A DNA stretch of 44,436 nt from Acidimicrobiales bacterium (GTDB lineage Bacteria > Actinomycetota > Acidimicrobiia > Acidimicrobiales > GCA-2861595). A program made the position numbers and the translations under genes. Location: the NCBI GenBank assembly GCA_035540975.1, contig DATLFN010000003.1:1-44436 (forward strand), in the 5' to 3' direction. Shown here one piece after another: positions 9,448 to 15,921 of the stretch. Under the pieces are notes generated by a model. That model did not search any database and was not told the DNA's origin. It saw nothing but the letters and a program-made list of their open reading frames with translations. The number at the start of each line of letters is the position of its first letter. Position 1 is the stretch's first letter.

Positions 9448-10560
9448 CTACGACACCCGCACGGGCATGAGGAGGTACAGGTACTCCTCGCCCTCCACGG
9501 CCCGGATGACGGCGGGGCGGAGGGCGTCCAACGTCTCCAGGGTGACCTCGTCGCCCCCGACCGCCTCGACGCCCTCGATCAGGTAGGCGGGGTTGAACGC
9601 CACGGTCATCTCGGTGCCCTCGTACTTGGCGTCCACCTCTTCGCTGGCCTGGCCCACCTCGCTGCTCACCACGGTGAGGACGATGACGTCGGACCGCAGC
9701 GCCATTCGGACCGGCGTGGTGGCGTCCCGCACGAGCAGCTTCACGCGGCGGACGGCGTCCACCAGGGCATCCCTCGCCACCACCAGCCGGTTCGGGTACG
9801 ACGACGGGATCAGCTGGCGGTAGTTGGGGAACTCGCCCTCGATGAGCCGGGTGGTGAGGCGCACGGGACCGACGTCGAACGTGGCGTCGTGCTCGCCCAG
9901 GCGGAGCACCACCTCCGAGTCGCCCGTGAGCAGGCGCTGGAGCTCGGACAGGGCCTTGGACGGCACCAGCACGTGCTGGCCCTCGCCGAGCACGGTGGTA
10001 CCGGGCAGGTCGCGCACGGCCAGGCGGTACGAGTCGGTGGCGACCAGGCGCAGCCCCGTGGCCTCGGCGGCCATCAGCACGCCGGTGAGGATGGGCCGGG
10101 CGTCGTCGGCCGAGGCGGCCCGCACGACCTGGCGCAGGGCGTCGGCGAACTCCCCGCCGGCCAGGGTGACCGCCTCGCCGGGCGTGCCGTCCCGGCCGGC
10201 GAAGGGAAGCCGCGGGAAGTCCCCCGCCGACAGCATGCGCACGGCGAACTGCGACCGGCCCGAAGTGATCCGCACCTCGTCGTCGCCCGCCTCGAAGGTG
10301 ACCGCGCCCGGCTCCAGGGATCGCACGATGTCGGCCGCCAGGCGGGCCGGGATCACACAGACCCCGTCCTCGGCGCCGCCCACCCCGACGTCGACCTGGA
10401 TGGTGAGGTCCAGGTCGGAGCCGGCCACCAGGAGCCGGTCCCCCCGCACCTCGAGCCGGACACCGGAGAGCACGGGCATGGCCCCGCCGCGGCTCGTGAC
10501 GGCCCGGCCGGCGGTGGTGAGCGCCTCGACCAGGGTGTCTCGTTCACTCCTGAGCTTCAA
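9448..10560 (-). CDS. dnaN: DNA polymerase III beta sliding clamp
   Basis: A 370-residue clamp with three repeats of the clamp fold and the expected C-terminal end, EYLYLLMPVRVS, which contributes to the partner-binding pocket. The start is TTG 10560: the family begins (M)KxRxERDTLxEAL, here LKLRSERDTLVEAL, and AAAGGCAG lies about 9 nt upstream. The frame is open back into the dnaA region, but that part is only a shadow of dnaA. The protein encircles DNA and tethers the polymerase, ligase and repair factors. It is followed by recF 9 bp downstream. The TTG start probably moderates expression. Confidence 0.96.
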   Translation of the reverse strand: MKLRSERDTLVEALTTAGRAVTSRGGAMPVLSGVRLEVRGDRLLVAGSDLDLTIQVDVGVGGAEDGVCVIPARLAADIVRSLEPGAVTFEAGDDEVRITSGRSQFAVRMLSAGDFPRLPFAGRDGTPGEAVTLAGGEFADALRQVVRAASADDARPILTGVLMAAEATGLRLVATDSYRLAVRDLPGTTVLGEGQHVLVPSKALSELQRLLTGDSEVVLRLGEHDATFDVGPVRLTTRLIEGEFPNYRQLIPSSYPNRLVVARDALVDAVRRVKLLVRDATTPVRMALRSDVIVLTVVSSEVGQASEEVDAKYEGTEMTVAFNPAYLIEGVEAVGGDEVTLETLDALRPAVIRAVEGEEYLYLLMPVRVS

Positions 10561-10760
10561 CCAACTGCCTTTCTTGTGTAGAGAAAACCTAGAAGCGTTA
10601 GTAGGCGGTGTGGATTGGGGAAAACGGCGGTTGCCGCAGGTCAGCGGGGGTGTGACGTCGTGGGGTGATCCCCAGGCTCCCACACCGGTGTGACGGTCCC
10701 GGCGATGCGCCGTGGGCGCGGGCGTGGCCGTCCCCCGAATCACATCGGTCCGGCACAAGG
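10561..10760. other. dnaA-dnaN intergenic region, candidate oriC segment
   Basis: A 200-bp gap in the place where many actinobacteria carry part of oriC. The dnaN-proximal 45 bp (about 10565-10605, containing TAGAGAAAACCTAGAAG) is clearly AT-richer than the surroundings and could be an unwinding element or the dnaN promoter. Only one weak DnaA-box match is present: TGTGGATTG at about 10609, 7 of 9 against TGTGGATAA. There is a 12-bp perfect palindrome CACACCGGTGTG (10681-10692) just after dnaA and a direct repeat GGTGTGACG (10649 and 10687). The scarcity of boxes means the main DnaA cluster is more likely the one at 12220-12251. Confidence 0.45.
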
Positions 10761-12227
10761 TCATGCATCGGTTGTCAGCTTCCGCGTGAGCAGCTCGACG
10801 TCCTGGTACACCTTGGCCCGCTCCGCCATGAGGCTCTCGATCTTGTTCACGGCGTGGATCACGGTGGTGTGGTCGCGGCCGCCGAACTCGCGGGCGATGG
10901 TGGGGTAGCTGTGGTCGGTGAGCTGGCGCAGGACGTACATGGCCACTTGGCGGGCCTGGACCAGCGGCCGGTTCCGGCTGGGGCCCTGCAGCTCCTCGGG
11001 CGTGAACCCGAACACCTCGGCCGCCGTGGCGATGACGAGCTCGGGGGTGATGGGGCGGGGCCGGCTCTTGGAGAGCACGTCGGAGAGGACCTTCTCGGCC
11101 AGTTCCTTGGTCAGCGGCTCGTCGTGGTGGCGGGCGAAGGCCACGACCTGGGTGAGGGCGCCCTCCAGCTCGCGGATGTTGTCGCGGATGTTGGTGGCGA
11201 TGAGGACCAGCACCTCGTCGGGTACCCGCTCGCCCCGCCGCTCCGCCTTCTTGCGGAGGATGGCGATGCGGGTCTCCAGGTCGGGCGGCTTGACGTCGGT
11301 GACCAGGCCGGCGAGCAGGCGGCTGCGCAGGCGGACGTCCACCGAGCCCATCTCGTTGGGTGATCGGTCGGAGACGATCACGATCTGCTTGGACGACTCG
11401 TGGAGCTCGTTGAAGGTGTAGAAGAACTCCTCCCCCAGCCGCTCGCTCGTCATGATGAACTGGAAGTCGTCCATGAGCAGCACGTCGCACTGGCGGTAGC
11501 GGCGCTTGAACGCCAGCGTGGTCTTCGTGCGCAGGGCCTCCACGAACTCGTTCATGCAGCCCTCGGTGGGCGTGTAGCGCACCGTGTAGTTCGGGAAGTT
11601 GTCGCTGACGTAGTTCCCGATGGCGTGCAGGAGGTGGGTCTTCCCCAGACCGCTGCCGCCGTAGATGACGAGGGGGTTGTAGGCATGGCCCGGGGTCTCG
11701 GCCACGACGCCGGCCGCGGCCCGGGCGAAGCGGTTCGAGTCGGCGGTCACGAAGGCGTCGAAGCTGAACTCCGGGCGCAGCAGCCCCCGCTCCCGGTTGC
11801 CGCTGCCGTCGCCGGTGGCCCTCGGCCCCGCCGGGCCGCCGTTCGCCGTGGACTCGGCGGCAAGGGTGCCGTCGTCGTCGCCCGGGTGGAGGCCGGCGTC
11901 GTCGGCCACGTTGGTGTCGTCCGGGCTCGACCCGTCGGCCGGCGTGGAGTGGACCACGAACTCGACGGCTACCGGTGCGCCCGCCACCTCGGACACGACG
12001 TCGGTGATGACCGGGAGGTGGACGGTGGAGAGCCGCTCCTTGGCCATGGCGCTGTGAACGGAGAGGACCAGGCGACGCTCGTCGGCGAACGACGGCTCGA
12101 CGTGGGCGAACCACATCCTCCAGGCGGCGTCCGTCACCATCGGCCGGAGCGCCTCCGCAGCCAGGGCCCAGAGCTGCTCTGCGTCCGTCAACGGCGCCTC
12201 TGCCTTCCCCTCGAGCTCAGTGTCCAC
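10761..12227 (-). CDS. dnaA: Chromosomal replication initiator DnaA
   Basis: A 488-residue AAA+ initiator. Domain I (1-90) contains WALAAEALRPMVTDAAWRMW. Domain II (about 95-150) is acidic and disordered. Domain III has Walker A GGSGLGKT (190-197) and Walker B LLMDDFQF. Domain IV ends with the DnaA signature GRDHTTVIHAVNKIE, which binds DnaA boxes. The frame is open to a TTG at 12257 and another GTG at 12239, but that stretch is a cluster of DnaA boxes, so the later GTG at 12227 is preferred. The boxes overlapping the start suggest autoregulation by DnaA binding, as in many bacteria. The exact start is not certain. Confidence 0.95.
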   Translation of the reverse strand: MDTELEGKAEAPLTDAEQLWALAAEALRPMVTDAAWRMWFAHVEPSFADERRLVLSVHSAMAKERLSTVHLPVITDVVSEVAGAPVAVEFVVHSTPADGSSPDDTNVADDAGLHPGDDDGTLAAESTANGGPAGPRATGDGSGNRERGLLRPEFSFDAFVTADSNRFARAAAGVVAETPGHAYNPLVIYGGSGLGKTHLLHAIGNYVSDNFPNYTVRYTPTEGCMNEFVEALRTKTTLAFKRRYRQCDVLLMDDFQFIMTSERLGEEFFYTFNELHESSKQIVIVSDRSPNEMGSVDVRLRSRLLAGLVTDVKPPDLETRIAILRKKAERRGERVPDEVLVLIATNIRDNIRELEGALTQVVAFARHHDEPLTKELAEKVLSDVLSKSRPRPITPELVIATAAEVFGFTPEELQGPSRNRPLVQARQVAMYVLRQLTDHSYPTIAREFGGRDHTTVIHAVNKIESLMAERAKVYQDVELLTRKLTTDA

Positions 12228-12251
12228 AACATCGTCCACACCTGTGCATAA
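12220..12251. promoter_or_regulatory. DnaA-box cluster overlapping the dnaA start
   Basis: Three 9-mers occur within 32 bp: GTGTCCACA (12220-12228) and TCGTCCACA (12232-12240) on the plus strand, each one mismatch from the actinobacterial consensus TTGTCCACA, and TGTGCATAA (12243-12251), a perfect reverse match to TTATNCACA. Spacing of 3 and 2 bp is tight enough for cooperative DnaA binding. The cluster covers the dnaA leader and start codon, fitting both dnaA autoregulation and a role in oriC. The rest of the dnaA-rpmH gap (12258-12462) shows no further boxes and nothing else recognisable. Confidence 0.7.
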
Positions 12252-12462
12252 CGACAACAGGCCCCGGAGGGCCTGACCGCCGGCCCCCGGGCCCGAGGGC
12301 TCCGGGGGAAGTCGGAGCCGGGCGGGGGAGGCGGTGGAGCGACGGTAGCACCGGCACTCGGCGGTGGCGAGAGGCGACCCGGAATAGGGGCTGACCAGCC
12401 CGTCCGCCGGCCCGGCCGGGCGACCGCGCCCTGGACCACCCTCCCTCCGGCACCGGGCCCGT

Positions 12463-12491
12463 TTGTCATCGGCCCGGCGCCGCCCTACCGT
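12463..12491 (+). promoter_or_regulatory. Sigma70-type promoter of the rpmH operon
   Basis: TTGTCA (12463-12468), a 17-bp spacer, then TACCGT (12486-12491). The -35 is close to TTGACA and the -10 fits the actinobacterial TAnnnT form. Transcription would start near 12498, leaving about 35 nt before rpmH. It should drive rpmH-rnpA-yidD-yidC-jag-rsmG, which are all coupled. Confidence 0.65.
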
Positions 12492-12530
12492 GGAGCGGCC
12501 GGGCCAGTCACTGCCCCCAACAGGGAGCTC

Positions 12531-13001
12531 ATGGGTGAAGCGAACCTTTCAACCGAACAACCGGAAGCGGGCCAAGAACCACGGGTTCCGCCACCGGATG
12601 TCGACGCGGGCGGGGCGCGCCATCATCAAGGCCCGCCGGCTGAAGGGCCGCCACCGGCTCTCCGCCTGATCCGGCGCATCAGCGACAAGGCCACGTTCAC
12701 CGCCCTGCGCCGCTCCGGCTGCCGGAGCCGATGCGGGCCGATCACGGTAACCTTCCTACCCGGCGCTCCGCCGGGGCCGCCCCGGGTGGCCTATGCCGTC
12801 GGCCGGGCGGTCGGTGGTGCCGTCGTTCGCAACCGGCTCCGGCGCCGGCTGCGTGCCGCAGTGTTCGAGCTCGGTCCGCATCTGCGACCGGGTGCCTATC
12901 TGGTGGGAGCCGCTCCGGAGGCGGCGTCCCTTCCGTTCGGGGAGTTGAAGGCGATGGTCTCGGGAGCGTTGGACGACGCCGGCACCAAGGTCCGGCGGTG
13001 A
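12531..13001 (+). CDS. rnpA: RNase P protein component, start enclosing rpmH or at CTG 12666
   Basis: The conserved part reads [18 protein letters not shown], then [13 protein letters not shown], with the RNR motif [19 protein letters not shown] that contacts RNase P RNA. It matures tRNA 5' ends with the catalytic RNA. The frame has only one ATG, GTG or TTG before this core: ATG 12531, 4 nt upstream of the rpmH GTG. Starting there gives 156 residues with a 45-residue Pro/Gly-rich extension that contains all of rpmH out of frame. The alternative is CTG 12666, whose CTGA overlaps the rpmH stop and gives 111 residues starting exactly at the family N-terminus. GGAG (12524-12527) is 3 nt from ATG 12531 and 7 nt from the rpmH GTG. 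Identity is firm; the start is open. Confidence 0.9.
   Translation: MGEANLSTEQPEAGQEPRVPPPDVDAGGARHHQGPPAEGPPPALRLIRRISDKATFTALRRSGCRSRCGPITVTFLPGAPPGPPRVAYAVGRAVGGAVVRNRLRRRLRAAVFELGPHLRPGAYLVGAAPEAASLPFGELKAMVSGALDDAGTKVRR
12535..12669 (+). CDS. rpmH: 50S ribosomal protein L34
   Basis: A 44-residue Arg/Lys-rich protein reading [20 protein letters not shown] and continuing [20 protein letters not shown], the full L34 pattern with the KRTFQP start and the RxGRxxxxARRxKGR block. The GTG at 12535 has GGAG 7 nt upstream, good spacing. L34 is a small protein of the large subunit bound to 23S rRNA. The TGA stop (12667-12669) overlaps a CTG that could start rnpA. This gene is shorter than many ORF cut-offs and lies entirely inside the longer reading of rnpA. 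Confidence 0.97.
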   Translation: MKRTFQPNNRKRAKNHGFRHRMSTRAGRAIIKARRLKGRHRLSA

Positions 13002-13225
13002 CCGGCCCCGCCCGCCTCCTGGCGGCGCCCGTCCGCCTCTACCGCACGGCCCGGGCCGGGTCGTCGTCGCCCTGCCGCTTCGTCCCCAGCTGCTCCTCCT
13101 ACGCGCTGGAGGCGCTGGAGACCCATGGTGCGGCCCGGGGGAGCTGGCTGGTCGTGCGCCGGCTCGGCCGGTGCCACCCGTGGGGCGGCCTCGGATGCGA
13201 TCCCGTCCCGGTGCGGGAGCGCTGA
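12998..13225 (+). CDS. yidD: YidD membrane protein insertion efficiency factor
   Basis: A 75-residue protein with the YidD signature PCRFVPSCSSYALEALETHG followed by GRCHPWGGLGCDPVP, including the four conserved cysteines. YidD is a small membrane-associated protein, always near rnpA and yidC, that helps YidC-dependent insertion. The GTG start (12998) overlaps the rnpA stop (12999-13001) as GTGA. Its stop (13223-13225) overlaps the ATG of yidC as TGATG. The length is normal. Confidence 0.95.
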   Translation: MTGPARLLAAPVRLYRTARAGSSSPCRFVPSCSSYALEALETHGAARGSWLVVRRLGRCHPWGGLGCDPVPVRER

Positions 13226-14244
13226 TGTTCCAGCTCCTGGCCGGGCTCCTGGCCTTCTTCTACGCCGCCGTCCCCAACTACGCCGTCGCCATCGCGCTCT
13301 TGACGCTGACGGTGATGCTCGTACTGTCGCCCCTCACCCTCAAGAGCACCCGCTCCATGCTGGCGATGCAGAAGCTGGGCCCGGAGATGAAGGCCCTCCA
13401 GGCCAAGCACAAGGGCGGCGATCGCCAGAAGCTCAACGAGGAGATGATCGCCCTCTACAAAGAGCACAAGGTCAACCCGGTGGCCGGGTGCCTGCCCATG
13501 TTGCTCCAGATGCCGGTGTTCCTGGTGATGTACCAGGTCATCAACGGGCTGACCCGCAAGGCGGAGGGGGGCGGCTTCGACCCCAAGTACCTCGACAAGG
13601 GGACCGACCTGTACCAGGCCCTCCGAGAATCGGGCGGGGAGATGAAGTCCTTCGGCGTCGATCTGGCAAAACGTGCCAGCGAGAGCCACGAGTCCTTCGG
13701 GGCTGCCGTGCCCTTCTTCCTGATCGTCGGCCTCGTCGTGTTCACCCAGTACATGCAGACCCGCCAGACGATGTCCCGCAGCACCACCACCAATCCCCAG
13801 CAGCAGATGCTGTTCAAGATCATGCCTGCCTTCTTCGGCTTCATCTCGCTCAGCATCCCCGCCGGGGTGAACATCTACTTCCTCGTTTCCGCCGTCTTCC
13901 GCATCGCTCAGACGGGTGCCATGTACCGCTTCGACCCCACGCTCTCCGCCCACGCCAAGAAGCACGCCCGGGAGATCGAGGCGAAGGCGGTGGACGTCAA
14001 GCCGCCCCGGTCCAGCCGCACCACGCCGGGCAAGGGGGTGGCCAAGCCGGCCGCGAAGCCGGCCCCCAAGACGCCGCCCAAGACGCCGCCCAAGCCGGCG
14101 CAGGCCAAGGGCGCCGACCCGAAGGCGAAGGCGCCGGAGCGCAACGGGGCCAAGCCGAAGCCCGGCGGTTCCTCGAGCCCCGGCAACGGGAGGCGCCCAC
14201 CGAACCGATCGCCGCAGAAGCGGCGGAGCAAGAAGGGCAGGTAG
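13225..14244 (+). CDS. yidC: YidC/Oxa1 membrane protein insertase
   Basis: A 339-residue insertase of the Gram-positive type without the large periplasmic domain. Transmembrane segments are near residues 5-45 (the start MFQLLAGLLAFFYAAVPNYA and the following helix), the cytoplasmic hairpin is about 50-85 (KLGPEMKALQAKHKGGDRQK), and later segments include PVAGCLPMLLQMPVFLVMYQ, VPFFLIVGLVVFTQYMQ and IMPAFFGFISLSIPAGVNIY. The C-terminal 90 residues are Lys/Pro/Ala-rich (APKTPPKTPPKPAQA), a basic tail likely to bind ribosomes. ATG 13225 overlaps the yidD stop; the frame extends upstream only as shadow of yidD. It inserts and folds membrane proteins with or without Sec. Confidence 0.95.
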   Translation: MFQLLAGLLAFFYAAVPNYAVAIALLTLTVMLVLSPLTLKSTRSMLAMQKLGPEMKALQAKHKGGDRQKLNEEMIALYKEHKVNPVAGCLPMLLQMPVFLVMYQVINGLTRKAEGGGFDPKYLDKGTDLYQALRESGGEMKSFGVDLAKRASESHESFGAAVPFFLIVGLVVFTQYMQTRQTMSRSTTTNPQQQMLFKIMPAFFGFISLSIPAGVNIYFLVSAVFRIAQTGAMYRFDPTLSAHAKKHAREIEAKAVDVKPPRSSRTTPGKGVAKPAAKPAPKTPPKTPPKPAQAKGADPKAKAPERNGAKPKPGGSSSPGNGRRPPNRSPQKRRSKKGR

Positions 14245-14250
14245 CCGCCC

Positions 14251-15168
14251 GTGGAGTGGGTCGAGACGACCGGGCGCACCGTCGAGGAGGCCAAGGACGC
14301 GGCACTCGACCAGCTCGGCGTCGACGAGAACGACGCCGAGTTCGAGGTCCTCGAGGAGACCAGGCACGGGTTGTTCGGGCGCATCCGCTCGGAGGCCAGG
14401 GTCCGGGCGAGGGTCCGGCCCAACCGGCCCCGCCCCAAGGACGACCGCCGGGACCGGCGCCGACGCAGCAAGGGCTCGGGCGGGGGAAGCGCCGGCCGTT
14501 CCGGTGAGGACGCCGGCCCGGCGACGGGCGAGTCACCGGCTGCCGCCCCCACGACCGGTGACGCACGGCCCGCCGGCTCGCCCGCCGAGGTGTCCGCCGA
14601 TGCCGAGCGCCAGCAGGACTCGAGGCCCCGAGCCGAGAAGCAGCGACCCCAACCTGCGGCACCGGCCGCACCGACGACCGCCCAAGGAGCGACGATGGAA
14701 GACGACGTGCCGTTGAGCGAGCAGGCCGACACGGGACGGGTGTTCCTGGAAGGACTGTTGTCTTCCTTCGGCGTCCGGGCGGACGTGGACATCCGTACGG
14801 TCGACGAGGACACGGTGGAGCTGTCCGTCAGCGGCGACGACCTGGGCCTGCTGATCGGGCCGGGCGGCTCCACGCTCACCGCCGTGCAGGAGGTGACCCG
14901 CACCGTGGTCCAGCGCCAGACCGGGGGCCGCAACGGTCGTCTCCTGGTGGACGTGGCCGGCTACCGGCAGAAGCGCAAGGCGGCCCTGGAGCGGTTCACG
15001 CGCTCGGTGGCGGAACAGGTGAAGGCGAGCGGCGTCGCCAAGTCGCTGGAGCCCATGCACGCCGCCGACCGCAAGATCGTCCACGACACGGTGAACACCA
15101 TTGCGGGCGTGGCGACGTCCTCGGAGGGCGAGGAGCCCCGCCGCCGGGTGGTCATCAACCCGGCTTGA
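14251..15168 (+). CDS. jag: Jag/KhpB RNA-binding protein (Jag-N, KH, R3H)
   Basis: A 305-residue protein. The N-terminal Jag-N domain (1-50) contains VETTGRTVEEAKDAALDQLG and HGLFGR. A long disordered linker (about 55-150) is rich in Arg, Pro and Ala. The KH domain has the GxxG loop LLIGPGGSTL, and the R3H domain has RKIVH in MHAADRKIVHD. KhpB proteins bind RNA and affect cell division and elongation in Gram-positive bacteria; Rv3920c is in the same position. GTG 14251 lies 6 nt after the yidC stop with GGGCAGG upstream. The stop (15166-15168) precedes the rsmG start by 10 nt. The linker is longer than in many homologues. Confidence 0.92.
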   Translation: MEWVETTGRTVEEAKDAALDQLGVDENDAEFEVLEETRHGLFGRIRSEARVRARVRPNRPRPKDDRRDRRRRSKGSGGGSAGRSGEDAGPATGESPAAAPTTGDARPAGSPAEVSADAERQQDSRPRAEKQRPQPAAPAAPTTAQGATMEDDVPLSEQADTGRVFLEGLLSSFGVRADVDIRTVDEDTVELSVSGDDLGLLIGPGGSTLTAVQEVTRTVVQRQTGGRNGRLLVDVAGYRQKRKAALERFTRSVAEQVKASGVAKSLEPMHAADRKIVHDTVNTIAGVATSSEGEEPRRRVVINPA

Positions 15169-15178
15169 GCCCGGACCG

Positions 15179-15796
15179 GTGCCCGACTCCGGGCTGGAGA
15201 AGGTACTCGAGGAGGCCCGTGCGCTGGGCTTCCTGGGCCCCGGACCGGTCGCCGGGCACGTCGAGCATGCGGCCGGCTTCCTGCGGGCCGTGGGGGAGCC
15301 GCCGCCCACCCGTGTCGTCGACCTCGGCAGCGGCGGCGGGCTGCCCGGGCTCGTCCTGGCCCGGGCCTGGCCCGACGCTCGAGTCGCACTTCTCGACTCC
15401 AACGACCGCCGCACCGCGTTCCTGGCTCGGGCGGTGCTGGCTCTCGGGCTCGACGGACGGGTGTCGGTGGCGCACTGCCGAGCGGAGGACGCCGGGCGGG
15501 ACCCCGCATGGCGCGGCCGCGCCGACGTCGTCGTCGCCCGCAGCTTCGGCCCGCCTGCGGTGACGGCTGAGTGCGGCGCCCCCCTTCTCGCCGTGGGCGG
15601 CCGGCTCGTCGTGTCGGAGCCCCCGGATGGAGGGCCAGAGCGATGGCCGGAGGGCCCGCTGAGCAGGTTGGGGCTGCGCCCGGTCGCTCGGCTGGAGCAG
15701 GCGTTCTCCCGGTTTCAGATTCTTCGCCAGGAAACGGGCTGCCCGGAGCCGTTCCCGCGACGGGTCGGCGTTCCGTCCAAGCGCCCGTTGTTCTGA
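15179..15796 (+). CDS. rsmG: 16S rRNA (guanine-N7)-methyltransferase RsmG (GidB)
   Basis: A 205-residue Rossmann-fold methyltransferase. The SAM motif is VVDLGSGGGLPGLVLARAWP, followed by ALLDSNDRRTAFL and DVVVARSFGPPAVTAECGAP, the usual RsmG blocks. It methylates G527 (E. coli numbering) of 16S rRNA; its loss elsewhere gives low-level streptomycin resistance. The start GTG 15179 gives VPDSGLEKVLEEARALGFLG; the frame is open to 15101 but that part overlaps jag. The stop TGA (15794-15796) directly abuts the first parS site. Between jag and parA the order is as in mycobacteria. Confidence 0.93.
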   Translation: MPDSGLEKVLEEARALGFLGPGPVAGHVEHAAGFLRAVGEPPPTRVVDLGSGGGLPGLVLARAWPDARVALLDSNDRRTAFLARAVLALGLDGRVSVAHCRAEDAGRDPAWRGRADVVVARSFGPPAVTAECGAPLLAVGGRLVVSEPPDGGPERWPEGPLSRLGLRPVARLEQAFSRFQILRQETGCPEPFPRRVGVPSKRPLF

Positions 15797-15812
15797 GGTT
15801 TCACGTGGAACC
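15797..15812. promoter_or_regulatory. parS site 1
   Basis: GGTTTCACGTGGAACC matches the consensus TGTTTCACGTGAAACA at 13 of 16 positions, with the CACGTG core intact. It begins one base after the rsmG stop codon. ParB loads here to build the segregation complex and recruit SMC. The second site is 39 bp downstream. Confidence 0.85.
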
Positions 15813-15835
15813 AACCACCCGGTCCCGCCGGACAA

Positions 15836-15851
15836 AGTTTCACGTGAAGCA
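15836..15851. promoter_or_regulatory. parS site 2
   Basis: AGTTTCACGTGAAGCA matches the parS consensus at 14 of 16 positions. It ends 9 bp before the -35 box of the parA promoter, so ParB bound here could also repress parAB. Confidence 0.88.
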
Positions 15852-15860
15852 CGAGGGTCC

Positions 15861-15889
15861 TTGACCTTGCGCCCCCCGCGGGCAAGAGT
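15861..15889 (+). promoter_or_regulatory. Candidate parAB promoter
   Basis: TTGACC (15861-15866), a 17-bp spacer and AAGAGT (15884-15889). The -35 is strong and the -10 is weak. The start would be near 15896, giving about a 26-32 nt leader to parA. It lies directly downstream of parS site 2. Confidence 0.5.
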
Positions 15890-15921
15890 GGCGCCGTGCA
15901 CGACGTCGCGCCAGCCGAGCG

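Noticed and set aside
9448-12114. dnaN as an 888-residue protein
   Set aside because: The upstream 500 codons are an out-of-frame shadow of dnaA; the clamp fold starts at TTG 10560 after a Shine-Dalgarno sequence.
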